64,000 nucleotides of DNA, from the NCBI GenBank assembly GCA_963662965.1, contig OY759970.1, positions 4,278,001 through 4,342,000 of the forward strand, written 5' to 3'. Of the stretch, positions 41,547 through 49,736 are shown piece after piece. Below the pieces are notes generated by a model, which saw only the letters and a program-made list of their open reading frames with translations, was not told where the DNA came from and ran no database searches. The number at the start of each line of letters is the position of its first letter. The first letter of the stretch is position 1. The translations under genes and the position numbers were made by a program. Source of the DNA: DTWD01 sp963662965 (GTDB taxonomy: Bacteria; Acidobacteriota; Vicinamibacteria; Vicinamibacterales; UBA8438).

Positions 41547-42638
41547 CTACCCGAGGGCGTTCGTCACCAGCGTGAGCAGCACGCCGCCGGCGATCACCGA
41601 CCCGAGCTGACCCGCGGTGTTAGCCCCCATCGCGTGCATCAGCACGTGATTCGTGAAGTCCTCTTCCTGGGCCATCTTCTGCACCAGGCGGCCGCTCATC
41701 GGAAAGGCGCTAATACCGGCGGCGCCGACCAGCGGGTTGACCTTGCCACCCGTTGCCTTCGACAGGAGCTTGCCGAAGAAAATACCGGCGACCGTGTCGA
41801 GCACGAACGCCGCGAGTCCGAGGAGCAGGATAGCGAGCGTCTGCGTCTGCAGAAAGGTCTCCGCCTGCATCAGGCTCCCAATCGTGAGGGCGAGAAAGAG
41901 CGTCGAGAGGTTGGTGAGCTCGTTGGAGACCGAGCTCGACAGCTGCTGGACGACTCCCGACTCCTTGAGGAGGCTCCCGAGCATCAGCGTGGCAATGAGC
42001 GGCGCCGATTCTGGCACCAGCAGTCCGACGACGACGGTGACGACGATCGGGAAGACGATCACCGCGGCACGCGGGACGGGACGCGGCGCGTATGGCATTC
42101 GGATACGACGCTCCTCCCGGGTGGTGAGCAGTTTCATGATCGGCGGCTGAATGATCGGGACGAGGCTCATGTAGGAGTACGCCGTCACCGCAATCGGCGC
42201 CATCAGCTCTGGCGCGAGCAGCGACGAGACATAGATGCTCGTCGGTCCGTCGATGGCGCCGATGACCGCAATGGACGCCGCCTGGTTCAGGGGAAAGCCC
42301 AGGAGGGTCGCAAGGATCAGCGTCGCAAAAATCCCGAGTTGGCCGGCGGCGCCAAGCAGCGCAAAGAGCGGCTGCGACAACAACGGTCGAAAGTCCATCA
42401 TCGCGCCGATGCCGATGAAGATGAAGAGCGGGAGGAGTTCGGTTTGGATGCCGAACTGGTTCAGGATGTAGAGCATCCCGCCTTCGTGGTTGAGCGGCGA
42501 ATTCGGCAGGTTGCCGAGCAGCACGCCGAAGCCGATCGGCAGCAACAGCGTCGGCTCGTATTCCTTGGCGATCGCGAGATAGATCAGGACACCCCCGACC
42601 GCGAACATGAGCAGGATGCCTGGGGTAAGCGACAGCAT
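41547..42638 (-). CDS. Sodium-pumping acyl-CoA decarboxylase, beta subunit
   Basis: A 363-residue membrane subunit (OadB/MmdB type) that couples decarboxylation of carboxybiotin to sodium export. It has about ten helices. The ion-site region AIDGPTSIYVSSLLAPEL keeps the conserved Asp, and the second conserved stretch is ISAFPMSGRLVQ. AYSYMSLVPIIQPPIMKLL and LMHAMGANTAGQ are also family hallmarks. I chose the ATG at 42638 over a TTG at 42653. It is the last gene of the four-gene operon. By order, methylmalonyl-CoA is the likely substrate of the complex. Confidence 0.92.
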   Translation of the reverse strand: MLSLTPGILLMFAVGGVLIYLAIAKEYEPTLLLPIGFGVLLGNLPNSPLNHEGGMLYILNQFGIQTELLPLFIFIGIGAMMDFRPLLSQPLFALLGAAGQLGIFATLILATLLGFPLNQAASIAVIGAIDGPTSIYVSSLLAPELMAPIAVTAYSYMSLVPIIQPPIMKLLTTREERRIRMPYAPRPVPRAAVIVFPIVVTVVVGLLVPESAPLIATLMLGSLLKESGVVQQLSSSVSNELTNLSTLFLALTIGSLMQAETFLQTQTLAILLLGLAAFVLDTVAGIFFGKLLSKATGGKVNPLVGAAGISAFPMSGRLVQKMAQEEDFTNHVLMHAMGANTAGQLGSVIAGGVLLTLVTNALG

Positions 42639-42659
42639 GAGGCGGCAGTTCAATTCGGA

Positions 42660-43151
42660 CTACGTCGCGTACGTGACGAGCGGTTGGCCCTGAACGACGC
42701 GGTCACCGGCCTTGACGTGCACGGTCGTGACGGTTCCGCCGCGTGGTGAACGCATCACGTTGAACATCTTCATCGCCTCGATCGTGAGCAGTTCGTCCCC
42801 CCGCGCGACCTTCTGACCCGCGAGCACGGCGACGGTGGAAACCACGCCGGGGAGCGGGGCGTTCATGGCTTGCAGGGTCTGCGGGCCGGCGTCTGAAGAC
42901 GCCGAGGCCGACGTTGCTGCCGGTGTCCCCGGTGTCGGGGTGGTCCCGGCGACCGGGTCGGTCTTCGAAGGCGCCGCTGACGTGTCCAGAGGAGCCTCGG
43001 GCGCCGCTTCTCCAGCCCCCCCCCTTCGACCGGCTTCGACGTCGACCGAGTAGGCGGTGCCGGAGAGGCGCGCCGTGACCGGACGTGCACGCGGATCGTC
43101 GATTTCGATGTCGTAGACGCGACCGTCGATCGTGACGCGGTAGCGCTTCAT
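42660..43151 (-). CDS. Biotin carrier subunit of the decarboxylase
   Basis: A 163-residue biotin carboxyl carrier protein. The N-terminal part (MKRYRVTIDGRVYD) resembles the start of methylmalonyl-CoA/glutaconyl-CoA decarboxylase gamma-type carriers. A Pro/Ala/Thr-rich flexible linker covers about residues 50-95. The biotin domain has TIEAMKMFNVM, where the Lys is biotinylated. The ATG at 43151 overlaps the stop of the gamma-like gene as ATGA. It shuttles CO2 from the carboxyltransferase to the beta subunit. Confidence 0.9.
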   Translation of the reverse strand: MKRYRVTIDGRVYDIEIDDPRARPVTARLSGTAYSVDVEAGRRGGAGEAAPEAPLDTSAAPSKTDPVAGTTPTPGTPAATSASASSDAGPQTLQAMNAPLPGVVSTVAVLAGQKVARGDELLTIEAMKMFNVMRSPRGGTVTTVHVKAGDRVVQGQPLVTYAT

Positions 43152-43531
43152 GTGCGCGTTCCCTGGCGCCGTCTCGATTGGGCGAACCGACGCGTGCGGT
43201 GGAGTCGCCGCCAAGCCGATGGCGTCTCCACCGCGGGGATCAAGGGTCGCTCGGCGGTGGCGCAGGCCACCGCGACCGCCAGTGCGACGGCACGCTGTTG
43301 ACGGGCGGTCTCGGCCTCCGCTTTCCGTCTGGCCTGCTCCGCTGCTTCGCGCACGCGAGCCTCGGACTTCGCCGCCTCCGCCGGCGCGTCAGCGACGGAG
43401 GGGCTGAGCCGATCGTGGAGCCACGGGGATGTCAGCAAATACATCAGGCCGACGAGACCGGTCAGCGCAATGAACAGGAGCGTCGTTCCGACGCCCGCGA
43501 TCTCAAAAACTGTTTCCAACGCGGAAGACAT
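43148..43531 (-). CDS. OadG-like gamma subunit
   Basis: A 127-residue protein with one N-terminal membrane helix (about 12-36, GVGTTLLFIALTGLVGLMYLL) and a long charged Ala/Glu/Arg helix, probably coiled coil. The size, topology and position match oxaloacetate/methylmalonyl-CoA decarboxylase gamma (delta) subunits, which hold the complex together. It overlaps the carboxyltransferase stop by one base and the carrier start by four. The C-terminal tail is Arg-rich, and no metal-binding His cluster of classical OadG is seen. Confidence 0.78.
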   Translation of the reverse strand: MSSALETVFEIAGVGTTLLFIALTGLVGLMYLLTSPWLHDRLSPSVADAPAEAAKSEARVREAAEQARRKAEAETARQQRAVALAVAVACATAERPLIPAVETPSAWRRLHRTRRFAQSRRRQGTRT

Positions 43532-45399
43532 TAGAGCGGGATGTTGCCGTGCTTCTTCGGCAGCGTGGCCGGCTGCTTGTCTTTCAGATAGTCGAGAGCC
43601 GCGATGATGCGAGCCCGTGACTCATGCGGGTAGATGACGTCGTCGATGTGACCGGACGCTGCGGCGACGAACGGTGAGTTGAATTCTTGCTGGAACGCCT
43701 CTTCGAGTCGGGCGCGTTCCGCCTCTCGCTCGTCCGGGTCGGCGGCCTTCAGTTGGCGCGAATACAGGATGCTGACCGCGCCCTTGGCGCCCATGACCGC
43801 GATCTCGGCCGTCGGCCAGGCGAGGCAGACATCGGTGCGGATCATCTTGCTGCTCATCACGATGTACGCGCCGCCATACGCCTTCCGGAGCACGATCGAG
43901 ATCTTCGGGACGGTTGCCTCGGCGTAGGCGTAGACGATCTTGGCGCCGTGTCGAATGATTCCCTGGTGCTCCTGACCCGCGCCGGGGAGGAAGCCGGGGC
44001 AGTCGACGAGGGTGACCAGGGGAACGTTGAAGGCGTCAGCGAAGCGAATGAAACGCGCCAGCTTGTCCGAGGCGTCGATATCGAGCACCCCGGCGAGTTG
44101 TGACGGTTGGTTGGCGACGAATCCAACCACGCGGCCTTCGAGACGGGCGAAGCCGACAACGGCGTTCGGAGCAAAGTCGGCATGCACTTCGAGAAACGAC
44201 CCGGTGTCGGACATCAGCCTGATGGCCTCGCGGACGTCATACGCCTCCTCGGTGGTTGCGGGGATGACGTCGTCGAGCGCCTCGACATCTGGTGCGACCT
44301 CCTCGGCATCAATCTTGAGCGTTGGCGGGTCGTCGGCATTGTTCGACGGCAGATACCCCAGGAGACGCCGCGCGAGGGCCAGGGCGCCGTCTTCGTCTTC
44401 GGCGACGAAGTGCGCAACGCCGGACTGCGCCGCATGTGTCTCGGCGCCGCCCAGCGTGTCGACATCGACCTCCTCACCGGTCACGGTGCGGATCACGTCG
44501 GGACCGGTGATGAACATATAGCTGGTGCCGCGCACCATGATGATGAAGTCGGTCAGGCCGGGCGAGTACACCGCTCCGCCGGCGCACGGTCCGAGCATGA
44601 CGCTGATCTGCGGCACGACGCCGCTGGCTTGCGTGTTACGCCAGAACAAGTCGCCGAATCCGGCGAGGCTCCAGACCCCCTCCTGAATGCGGGCGCCGAC
44701 AGAGTCGAGGAGTGCCAGCACCGGGAGACCGCCGGACGTGGCCGCCTCGAGCAGACGCCCGACCTTCAGCGCCTGAGTCTCTGAAAACGATCCACCGAGC
44801 ACCGTGAAATCTTGAGCGAAGACGGCGACCCGACGCCCGTCGACGCGTCCAAAGCCGGTGACGACACCGTCACCCGGATGGCGCTGTCGATCGAGACCGA
44901 AGGTCGAGTGGCGGTGCTCGATGTAGGGACCAAGCTCCTCGAACGAATCGGCGTCGAGGACACGGTCGATCCGCTCTCGCGCCGTGAACTTGCCGCGCGC
45001 GTGCTGCGCATCGATCCTTTTCTGCCCGCCGCCAAGCTCCAATGCGTCGCGCCGGTCGGCAAGCGAGTCGCCCTGCTCGGCGACCGCTGGGCTCTCGGGC
45101 GCCGTCGTCGGATCGGAGGCGGCTAGATCCTCCACCACGTCGGCGGCCGGCTCCTTGCGCCGCCGAGTAAACGCGCGCACGGCAGCGAGGACCGCCGCGC
45201 CGGCGATCGTCGTCGTGACGACGCGCGCTTCCGACGAGAGCGGGAGTTTGAACGGCAGACCGAGCAGATTGAACGACTCTGACCGGGCGTCATCGTCAGC
45301 CGCGCCAAGTGACGTTCCCGTCGAGCCTGCGGCAGCGTCCGCGTCTTGAGAGGCGGGCGTCGGCGCATCCGGCTCGGGAGGGCGTTCTCTATCCGACAT
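43531..45399 (-). CDS. Acyl-CoA carboxyltransferase with N-terminal membrane segment
   Basis: A 622-residue carboxyltransferase of the methylmalonyl-CoA decarboxylase alpha / propionyl-CoA carboxylase beta family. The core from about residue 110 shows ARGKFTARERIDRVLD, GARIQEGVWSLAGFGD, GPCAGGAVYSPGLTDF and LVDCPGFLPGAGQEHQGI. Before the core lies an extra 100 residues with an acidic low-complexity start and one hydrophobic helix (about 59-78) followed by RRRK. Usual family members are about 510-520 residues and soluble, so this copy appears membrane-anchored. First gene of the decarboxylase operon. Confidence 0.9.
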   Translation of the reverse strand: MSDRERPPEPDAPTPASQDADAAAGSTGTSLGAADDDARSESFNLLGLPFKLPLSSEARVVTTTIAGAAVLAAVRAFTRRRKEPAADVVEDLAASDPTTAPESPAVAEQGDSLADRRDALELGGGQKRIDAQHARGKFTARERIDRVLDADSFEELGPYIEHRHSTFGLDRQRHPGDGVVTGFGRVDGRRVAVFAQDFTVLGGSFSETQALKVGRLLEAATSGGLPVLALLDSVGARIQEGVWSLAGFGDLFWRNTQASGVVPQISVMLGPCAGGAVYSPGLTDFIIMVRGTSYMFITGPDVIRTVTGEEVDVDTLGGAETHAAQSGVAHFVAEDEDGALALARRLLGYLPSNNADDPPTLKIDAEEVAPDVEALDDVIPATTEEAYDVREAIRLMSDTGSFLEVHADFAPNAVVGFARLEGRVVGFVANQPSQLAGVLDIDASDKLARFIRFADAFNVPLVTLVDCPGFLPGAGQEHQGIIRHGAKIVYAYAEATVPKISIVLRKAYGGAYIVMSSKMIRTDVCLAWPTAEIAVMGAKGAVSILYSRQLKAADPDEREAERARLEEAFQQEFNSPFVAAASGHIDDVIYPHESRARIIAALDYLKDKQPATLPKKHGNIPL

Positions 45400-45442
45400 C
45401 GATCTCGTGACGAGCAGCCCTCAATCTTAGCAAATCACCTGT

Positions 45443-45988
45443 TTATTTGAGGGCCATGACTTTCTTCGGATCGGGTCTGACGATCAGATAGGTAATCGTC
45501 TCGGTGGTGATTTCGCTCCACGCGTGTGGCACGCCTTTCGGGACGATGGCGATGTCTCCCGGCTTCAGGTCGCGGCTGACTCCGCCGCCGGTCATCAGGG
45601 CGCCGCCGATCGGCCCGAGCAGCGCGCTGTCGCGGGTCTCCAGACCTTCGATCTCGCCGCCCATGACCATCGTCCCCTCGCCTTCGAGGACGTAGTACAC
45701 CTCGTCGATCTCGACGTGGACGATCCCGCGCAGCTCGCCGCCCGCTTCACGGGACGTGCGCGAGACGACCGACACGCCCAGGTTCTGCTTGCCCACGTCG
45801 ACGTGGCGGATGACCAGATCGGCGATGGGGCCTCCGGTCTCCCGTAGCCGGGCGAGACTCTTCGCGGCTGTGGCCGAGACGTCGCTCGACATGACGTGGG
45901 TGCCGGTGTCCGGTTGCGCCGGTGCCGATGAGGCGGTGGCACCGACGAGAAACAATCCGAAGATGATAACGGTGACATAACGAGACAT
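45443..45988 (-). CDS. Exported cupin-domain protein
   Basis: A 181-residue secreted protein with a signal peptide (about 1-25) and a cupin barrel. HVEIDEVYYVLEGEGTMVMGG and KPGDIAIVPKGVPHAW are the two cupin motifs, with His and Glu in metal-binding positions. Function could be a dioxygenase, an isomerase or ligand binding; the sequence does not say which. The ATG at 45988 fits the signal peptide and has AGAGG five bases before it. A TATACT on this strand at 46022-46017 lies 28 bp upstream. Confidence 0.8.
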   Translation of the reverse strand: MSRYVTVIIFGLFLVGATASSAPAQPDTGTHVMSSDVSATAAKSLARLRETGGPIADLVIRHVDVGKQNLGVSVVSRTSREAGGELRGIVHVEIDEVYYVLEGEGTMVMGGEIEGLETRDSALLGPIGGALMTGGGVSRDLKPGDIAIVPKGVPHAWSEITTETITYLIVRPDPKKVMALK

Positions 45989-46032
45989 GAGGCCTCTCGT
46001 ATCGGGCATGGTCCGAAGTATAGCGTTCACCC

Positions 46033-46404
46033 TCACCGCCTCTGTCGGATCCGTCGCTGTTCCTGCCAGATCCTCGCCAGCCGCTCCGCCTCGAAGATCT
46101 GATGCCGGAACATCTCGAGGTCGAGCACGAGCTGCATCCGCTCCGCCTGATAGCGTGTCTCCGTTCTCGAGTACTCCGCGGCGAGCAGAAACCACATATA
46201 CGCCGTGACATTGTCTCGGGCGACGCCGTCGCCATGGGCATAGCGGGTGCCGAGGTTGAAGAGCGCGTCGGCGTCACCGCCATTCGCGCGCTCGAGGAGT
46301 TCCTCGACGGGGGGACGTGAAGCGTCGTCCGCCGACCCGGCGCCGCAGCCGCTCACGACGATCGCGACGAGCGCAGCGCCGCCGAGCACCGTCAGCCTTG
46401 GCAT
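46033..46404 (-). CDS. Small Sel1-like lipoprotein
   Basis: A 123-residue exported protein. The signal sequence ends in VSGC with Cys20, so it is a probable lipoprotein. One or two Sel1-type repeats follow (NGGDADALFNLGTRYAHGDG and AYMWFLLAAEYS), and then a basic helix. Sel1 repeats mediate protein contacts. The start is the ATG at 46404; GTG codons at 46410 and 46413 are alternatives. Neighbours give no clear partner. Confidence 0.75.
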   Translation of the reverse strand: MPRLTVLGGAALVAIVVSGCGAGSADDASRPPVEELLERANGGDADALFNLGTRYAHGDGVARDNVTAYMWFLLAAEYSRTETRYQAERMQLVLDLEMFRHQIFEAERLARIWQEQRRIRQRR

Positions 46405-46438
46405 CGGCACCACGTCATCGTCAGCGCGCTGGCTGCGT

Positions 46439-47185
46439 TTACCCCTGCTGGGCCAGCCATCTGATGTCGACGCCGAACGAATAGACGAGGAGAGCGAGGG
46501 CGGCGGCGGCGACGATGGTCGCCATCATGGCGGGAATGATCGGTCCGAGACAGATCAGCAAGGCGACACCTTGCACCACACAGACGATCCGTCGACGCTG
46601 ACTTGCGGGGAGCGCCCCGCCGAGCGAGGGCCACAGCCAGCCGGCGGCGATGAACAGATAGCGGAGCAGACCGATGAGCATCACCCATGCACCGGTCTGA
46701 CCGCTGCGCCAGACGAGGAGCGAGAGCACCAGCATGAGGAACGCATCGAGCTCCATATCGAATCGCGCGCCGAACGGGGTCGCGCATCTGGATCGACGCG
46801 AGACCCGACCGTCGATGCCGTCCAGCACCATCGCGACCGTCGACACGCTGATGATCCACCAGGCCGCCGTCGCATCGGATGGGGCCGGCAGAAACGCGAA
46901 TGCGGCCACCGGCACGATCAGCGTGGTCCGACCGAGCGTGACGCGGTTGGCATAGCCCAACCCTGGACCAGGAAGATGCTCGGGGAGGGTGGAGACGACG
47001 AGCGCGACGAGGACCGTGTAGGGGCCGAACGATCCCAGGACGTACGCCGGCGGCAGTTCCAGCAGTCGCCACGTCGGGATCGTCACGGCGAAGAGCGGCA
47101 CGAGAGCACCAGAGAGGTCGAGGAGCGCTCGCCGCCGGTGCATCGGTTCTCCCGCATCCACTTCTGTTTGCGTCACGCGCGACAT
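46439..47185 (-). CDS. CDP-alcohol phosphatidyltransferase-family protein
   Basis: A 248-residue membrane enzyme with about six helices. The CDP-alcohol signature is present at about residues 115-140 as DGIDGRVSRRSRCATPFG followed by D and D of RFDMELDAF. Ser replaces the usual Ala before Arg. It would join a CDP-activated lipid or alcohol to an acceptor alcohol. The frame is open far upstream, but the ATG at 47185 is the start of sequence-like content. It diverges from the dehydrogenase at 47204 and is the left end of the large cluster. Confidence 0.82.
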   Translation of the reverse strand: MSRVTQTEVDAGEPMHRRRALLDLSGALVPLFAVTIPTWRLLELPPAYVLGSFGPYTVLVALVVSTLPEHLPGPGLGYANRVTLGRTTLIVPVAAFAFLPAPSDATAAWWIISVSTVAMVLDGIDGRVSRRSRCATPFGARFDMELDAFLMLVLSLLVWRSGQTGAWVMLIGLLRYLFIAAGWLWPSLGGALPASQRRRIVCVVQGVALLICLGPIIPAMMATIVAAAALALLVYSFGVDIRWLAQQG

Positions 47186-47203
47186 GGTAGTGTCCCCACG
47201 ATC

Positions 47204-48187
47204 ATGCTCGCTCGACAGGCCGCGCGCCAGTTTTGGATCCGGGCTCCCGGACACGGTGAGATTCTGAGCAGCGATCTGGCGCCACGGCAAGAGCGCGAGG
47301 TGCTCGTCCGAGCGCGATTCAGCGGCATCAGCCGGGGAACCGAGTCGCTCGTCTTCCGAGGCGAGGTCCCCCCGTCGCAGTACGCCACGATGCGTGCGCC
47401 GTTCCAGGAGGGGGAGTTCCCCGGTCCGGTCAAGTACGGCTACAGCAGCGTTGGCGTCGTCGAGGAGGGCCCAGCTACGCTCGAGGGTCGGACCGTGTTC
47501 TGCTTGCATCCCCATCAGGACGTCTACACCGTTCCGGTCGAGGCGGTGCACGTGGTGCCGAGCGGCGTGCCCGCCGGTCGGGCGGTCCTGGCGGCACACA
47601 TGGAGACCGCCATCAACATCGTTTGGGATGCGCGGCCGACCGTCGGCGACTCCGTTGTCGTCATCGGTGCCGGTGTCGTCGGGCTCCTCGCCGCGACGCT
47701 GTGCCGGGATGTGCCGGGCACCGAGGTCACGATTGTCGACCCGAACGAGTCGCGCGCGGCAGTCGCCGCGGACCTCGGGCTGACGTACCGGTCTGACGGT
47801 CCGGCGACGACGTCGGCCGACCTCGTGATCCACGCGAGTGGTCACCCCGACGGGTTGCGCGTGGCGCTGGCGGCCGCCGGGGTTGAGGCGACCATTGTCG
47901 AAGCGAGCTGGTACGGTACGCACGACGTGGCGCTCCCGCTCGGTGAGACGTTTCACGCAGGCCGTCTGACGATCAAGAGCAGTCAGGTCGGTCGCGTGCC
48001 GGCGGACCGCGTCGCGCGCTGGACGCGGGCGTCGCGTCTGGCCCTGGCGCTCAAGCTGTTGGCTGACGATCGACTCGACCCGCTCGTCACCGACGAGAGC
48101 CCTTTCGATCAGCTACCCGCGGTGATGGCTGAGCTCAGTCGGAATCCCGGCAACACGCTCTGCCACCGGATCCGCTATGAACCCTGA
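47204..48187 (+). CDS. Medium-chain dehydrogenase of the pterin-type cluster
   Basis: A 327-residue member of the zinc-containing alcohol dehydrogenase superfamily, probably without catalytic zinc. The GroES-like half has SGISRGTESLVFRGEVP and VKYGYSSVGVVEEG. The Rossmann site is VVVIGAGVVGLLAATL. Residues after it bind NAD(P). It opens the plus-strand operon with the PTPS-like gene, so its substrate is probably a pathway intermediate. The last codons (TAT GAA CCC TGA) are part of an 8-bp tandem repeat. Confidence 0.84.
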   Translation: MLARQAARQFWIRAPGHGEILSSDLAPRQEREVLVRARFSGISRGTESLVFRGEVPPSQYATMRAPFQEGEFPGPVKYGYSSVGVVEEGPATLEGRTVFCLHPHQDVYTVPVEAVHVVPSGVPAGRAVLAAHMETAINIVWDARPTVGDSVVVIGAGVVGLLAATLCRDVPGTEVTIVDPNESRAAVAADLGLTYRSDGPATTSADLVIHASGHPDGLRVALAAAGVEATIVEASWYGTHDVALPLGETFHAGRLTIKSSQVGRVPADRVARWTRASRLALALKLLADDRLDPLVTDESPFDQLPAVMAELSRNPGNTLCHRIRYEP

Positions 48188-48209
48188 ACCTTGAACCCTG
48201 AATCCTGAC
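48178..48209 (+). repeat. Four-copy 8-bp tandem repeat
   Basis: Four units of TGAACCCT with one-base variants (TGAACCTT, TGAATCCT) run across the stop codon of the dehydrogenase gene. Unit length is 8, so copy-number change would alter only the non-coding side. Confidence 0.7.
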
Positions 48210-48243
48210 GCGTCCTGCGGGTGCGTCAAGGAGAGAGCGTCCT

Positions 48244-48642
48244 GTGTACAGCCTGAACGTTCGCGACCACTTCATGATTGCCCACAGCTTCAGCGGTGAC
48301 ACGTTCGGACCGGCACAGCGGCTGCACGGTGCGACGTATGTCGTCGACGCGACATTCAGTCGGTCGGAGCTCGACGCCGACGGGATGGTCGTCGATATCG
48401 GCCGCGCCGGCGAGAAGGTGAAGGCCGTCCTCGCGGAACTCAACTACCGAAACCTCGACGACGAGCCGGCGTTCGCCGGGCGGAACACGACGACTGAGTT
48501 TCTCGCGCGGGAGATTTGTGAGCGTCTGATGAGCGCGATTCGCGGCGGAGCGTTCGGCGAGGGAGCACGCGGGGTGACGTCGGTGTCGGTCACGCTCTCG
48601 GAATCCCATGTGGCCTGGGGACGGTACGAAGGAAGTGTGTGA
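48244..48642 (+). CDS. 6-pyruvoyl-tetrahydropterin-synthase homologue with altered active site
   Basis: A 132-residue T-fold protein of the PTPS/QueD family. Family members convert dihydroneopterin triphosphate to 6-carboxy- or 6-pyruvoyl-tetrahydropterin. The first zinc His (IAHSF) and second (RLHG) are kept, but the third of the HGH triad is Ala (LHGATY). The catalytic Cys position is Pro/Ala, and the Asp-His pair of LDHxYLND reads LNYRNLDD. The pterin-anchoring Glu (SESHV) remains. So it likely binds a pterin-like compound but does not do the normal reaction. GTG start; AAGGAGAG upstream. Confidence 0.82.
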   Translation: MYSLNVRDHFMIAHSFSGDTFGPAQRLHGATYVVDATFSRSELDADGMVVDIGRAGEKVKAVLAELNYRNLDDEPAFAGRNTTTEFLAREICERLMSAIRGGAFGEGARGVTSVSVTLSESHVAWGRYEGSV

Positions 48643-49736
48643 CGGCACCGACGCTCGACCTCGTCGTGCCGGGGGCGCTGGATCAGCGGACCGGCGGCTA
48701 TCTCTACGATGCCCGGATGGTGGAGGGCCTCCGCGCGCGCCGATGGCGAGTTGAGGTGCACAGTCTCGACGGACGGTTTCCACTTGCCGACGATGTCGCG
48801 CGAACGAGCCTCGAGAACACGTTCACGCAGATTCCCAACGGGGCACGCGTTGTTGTCGATGGGCTCGCGCTGGCGGCCGCGGTCGGGGCTCTGGAGCGGC
48901 ATCGACACAGGCTTGAGGTGCTTGCGTTGGTGCACCACCCACTGTCAGACGAAACCGGGTTGGACCCGGCCACGCGCACGCGACTGGTGGAGCTCGAGTC
49001 CGAGGTGCTGCAAGCGGTGCGAGGTGTCGTGGTCACCAGCGCGTTCACCGCGCGCGGGCTCGTCCGGTTCGGCGTAGACGGTCATCGTGTGCGCATCGTG
49101 ACGCCCGGAACGGATGCCGCGTCGCTGGCGCCTAGCCCACCTCCGGATGCCCCACTCCAGATGCTCGTGGTGGCGTCCCTCATCCCGCGCAAGGGTCATG
49201 AGGTGCTGGTGCGCGCGCTCGGTCGCCTGCGTGAGCAGACGTGGCATTGTGTCTGTGCCGGAAGCCTAGAACGCGATGTGCGGTATGCGGACGGCATCAT
49301 CGCCATGGCCGAGGCTGCCGGTCTGTCGGATCGAATGACCTTCGTCGGCGAGTGTGACGATGGGACGCTCGACCGTCTGTATGCTGGCGCGTCACTGTTC
49401 GTGCTGCCGTCGTATTACGAGGGGTACGGCATGGTGCTGACCGAAGCGCTCGCGCGCGGGCTCCCGATTGTCAGTACCACGGGCGGGGCGATCCCCGACA
49501 CCGTGCCGGCCGAGGTCGGTCTCCTCGTGCCTCCGGGTGACGACGAGGCACTGTCCGACGCGGTTGGGTCGCTCATCGGGGGCGGACCGGCAGCCACCCT
49601 GCGGTCTCGGTTCGCGGCTGCGGCCCGACGACACGCGGCCACGATCCGCTCATGGGAAACGGCGGTCGAGGCGATGGCAGAGGCGCTCGTCTCGCTCGCC
49701 CCCGCGCCGGCGGCGACGCGGGAGGCCGCGTGGTGA
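48639..49736 (+). CDS. GT4 glycosyltransferase
   Basis: A 365-residue GT-B retaining glycosyltransferase of family 4. The C-terminal nucleotide-sugar half has VASLIPRKGHEVLVRALG, LPSYYEGYGMVLTEALARG (the E-x7-E motif) and STTGGAIPDTV. The GTG at 48639 overlaps the PTPS-like stop as GTGA, and its own stop overlaps the next gene in the same way. In the operon it would glycosylate the product of the preceding enzymes. The donor sugar is not predictable. Confidence 0.88.
   Translation: MTAPTLDLVVPGALDQRTGGYLYDARMVEGLRARRWRVEVHSLDGRFPLADDVARTSLENTFTQIPNGARVVVDGLALAAAVGALERHRHRLEVLALVHHPLSDETGLDPATRTRLVELESEVLQAVRGVVVTSAFTARGLVRFGVDGHRVRIVTPGTDAASLAPSPPPDAPLQMLVVASLIPRKGHEVLVRALGRLREQTWHCVCAGSLERDVRYADGIIAMAEAAGLSDRMTFVGECDDGTLDRLYAGASLFVLPSYYEGYGMVLTEALARGLPIVSTTGGAIPDTVPAEVGLLVPPGDDEALSDAVGSLIGGGPAATLRSRFAAAARRHAATIRSWETAVEAMAEALVSLAPAPAATREAAW

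Noticed and set aside
41634..42749. Plus-strand open frame of 371 codons over the decarboxylase beta gene
   Set aside because: It is highly charged and repetitive, as expected from the reverse of a membrane protein; the opposite strand carries all family motifs.
46247..47203. Long plus-strand extension upstream of the dehydrogenase
   Set aside because: It is antisense to the CDP-alcohol transferase and Sel1 genes and has low-complexity Arg/Asp/His sequence. Family similarity starts at 47204.
47186..47956. Minus-strand extension upstream of the CDP-alcohol transferase
   Set aside because: It is antisense to the plus-strand dehydrogenase; the enzyme begins at 47185.
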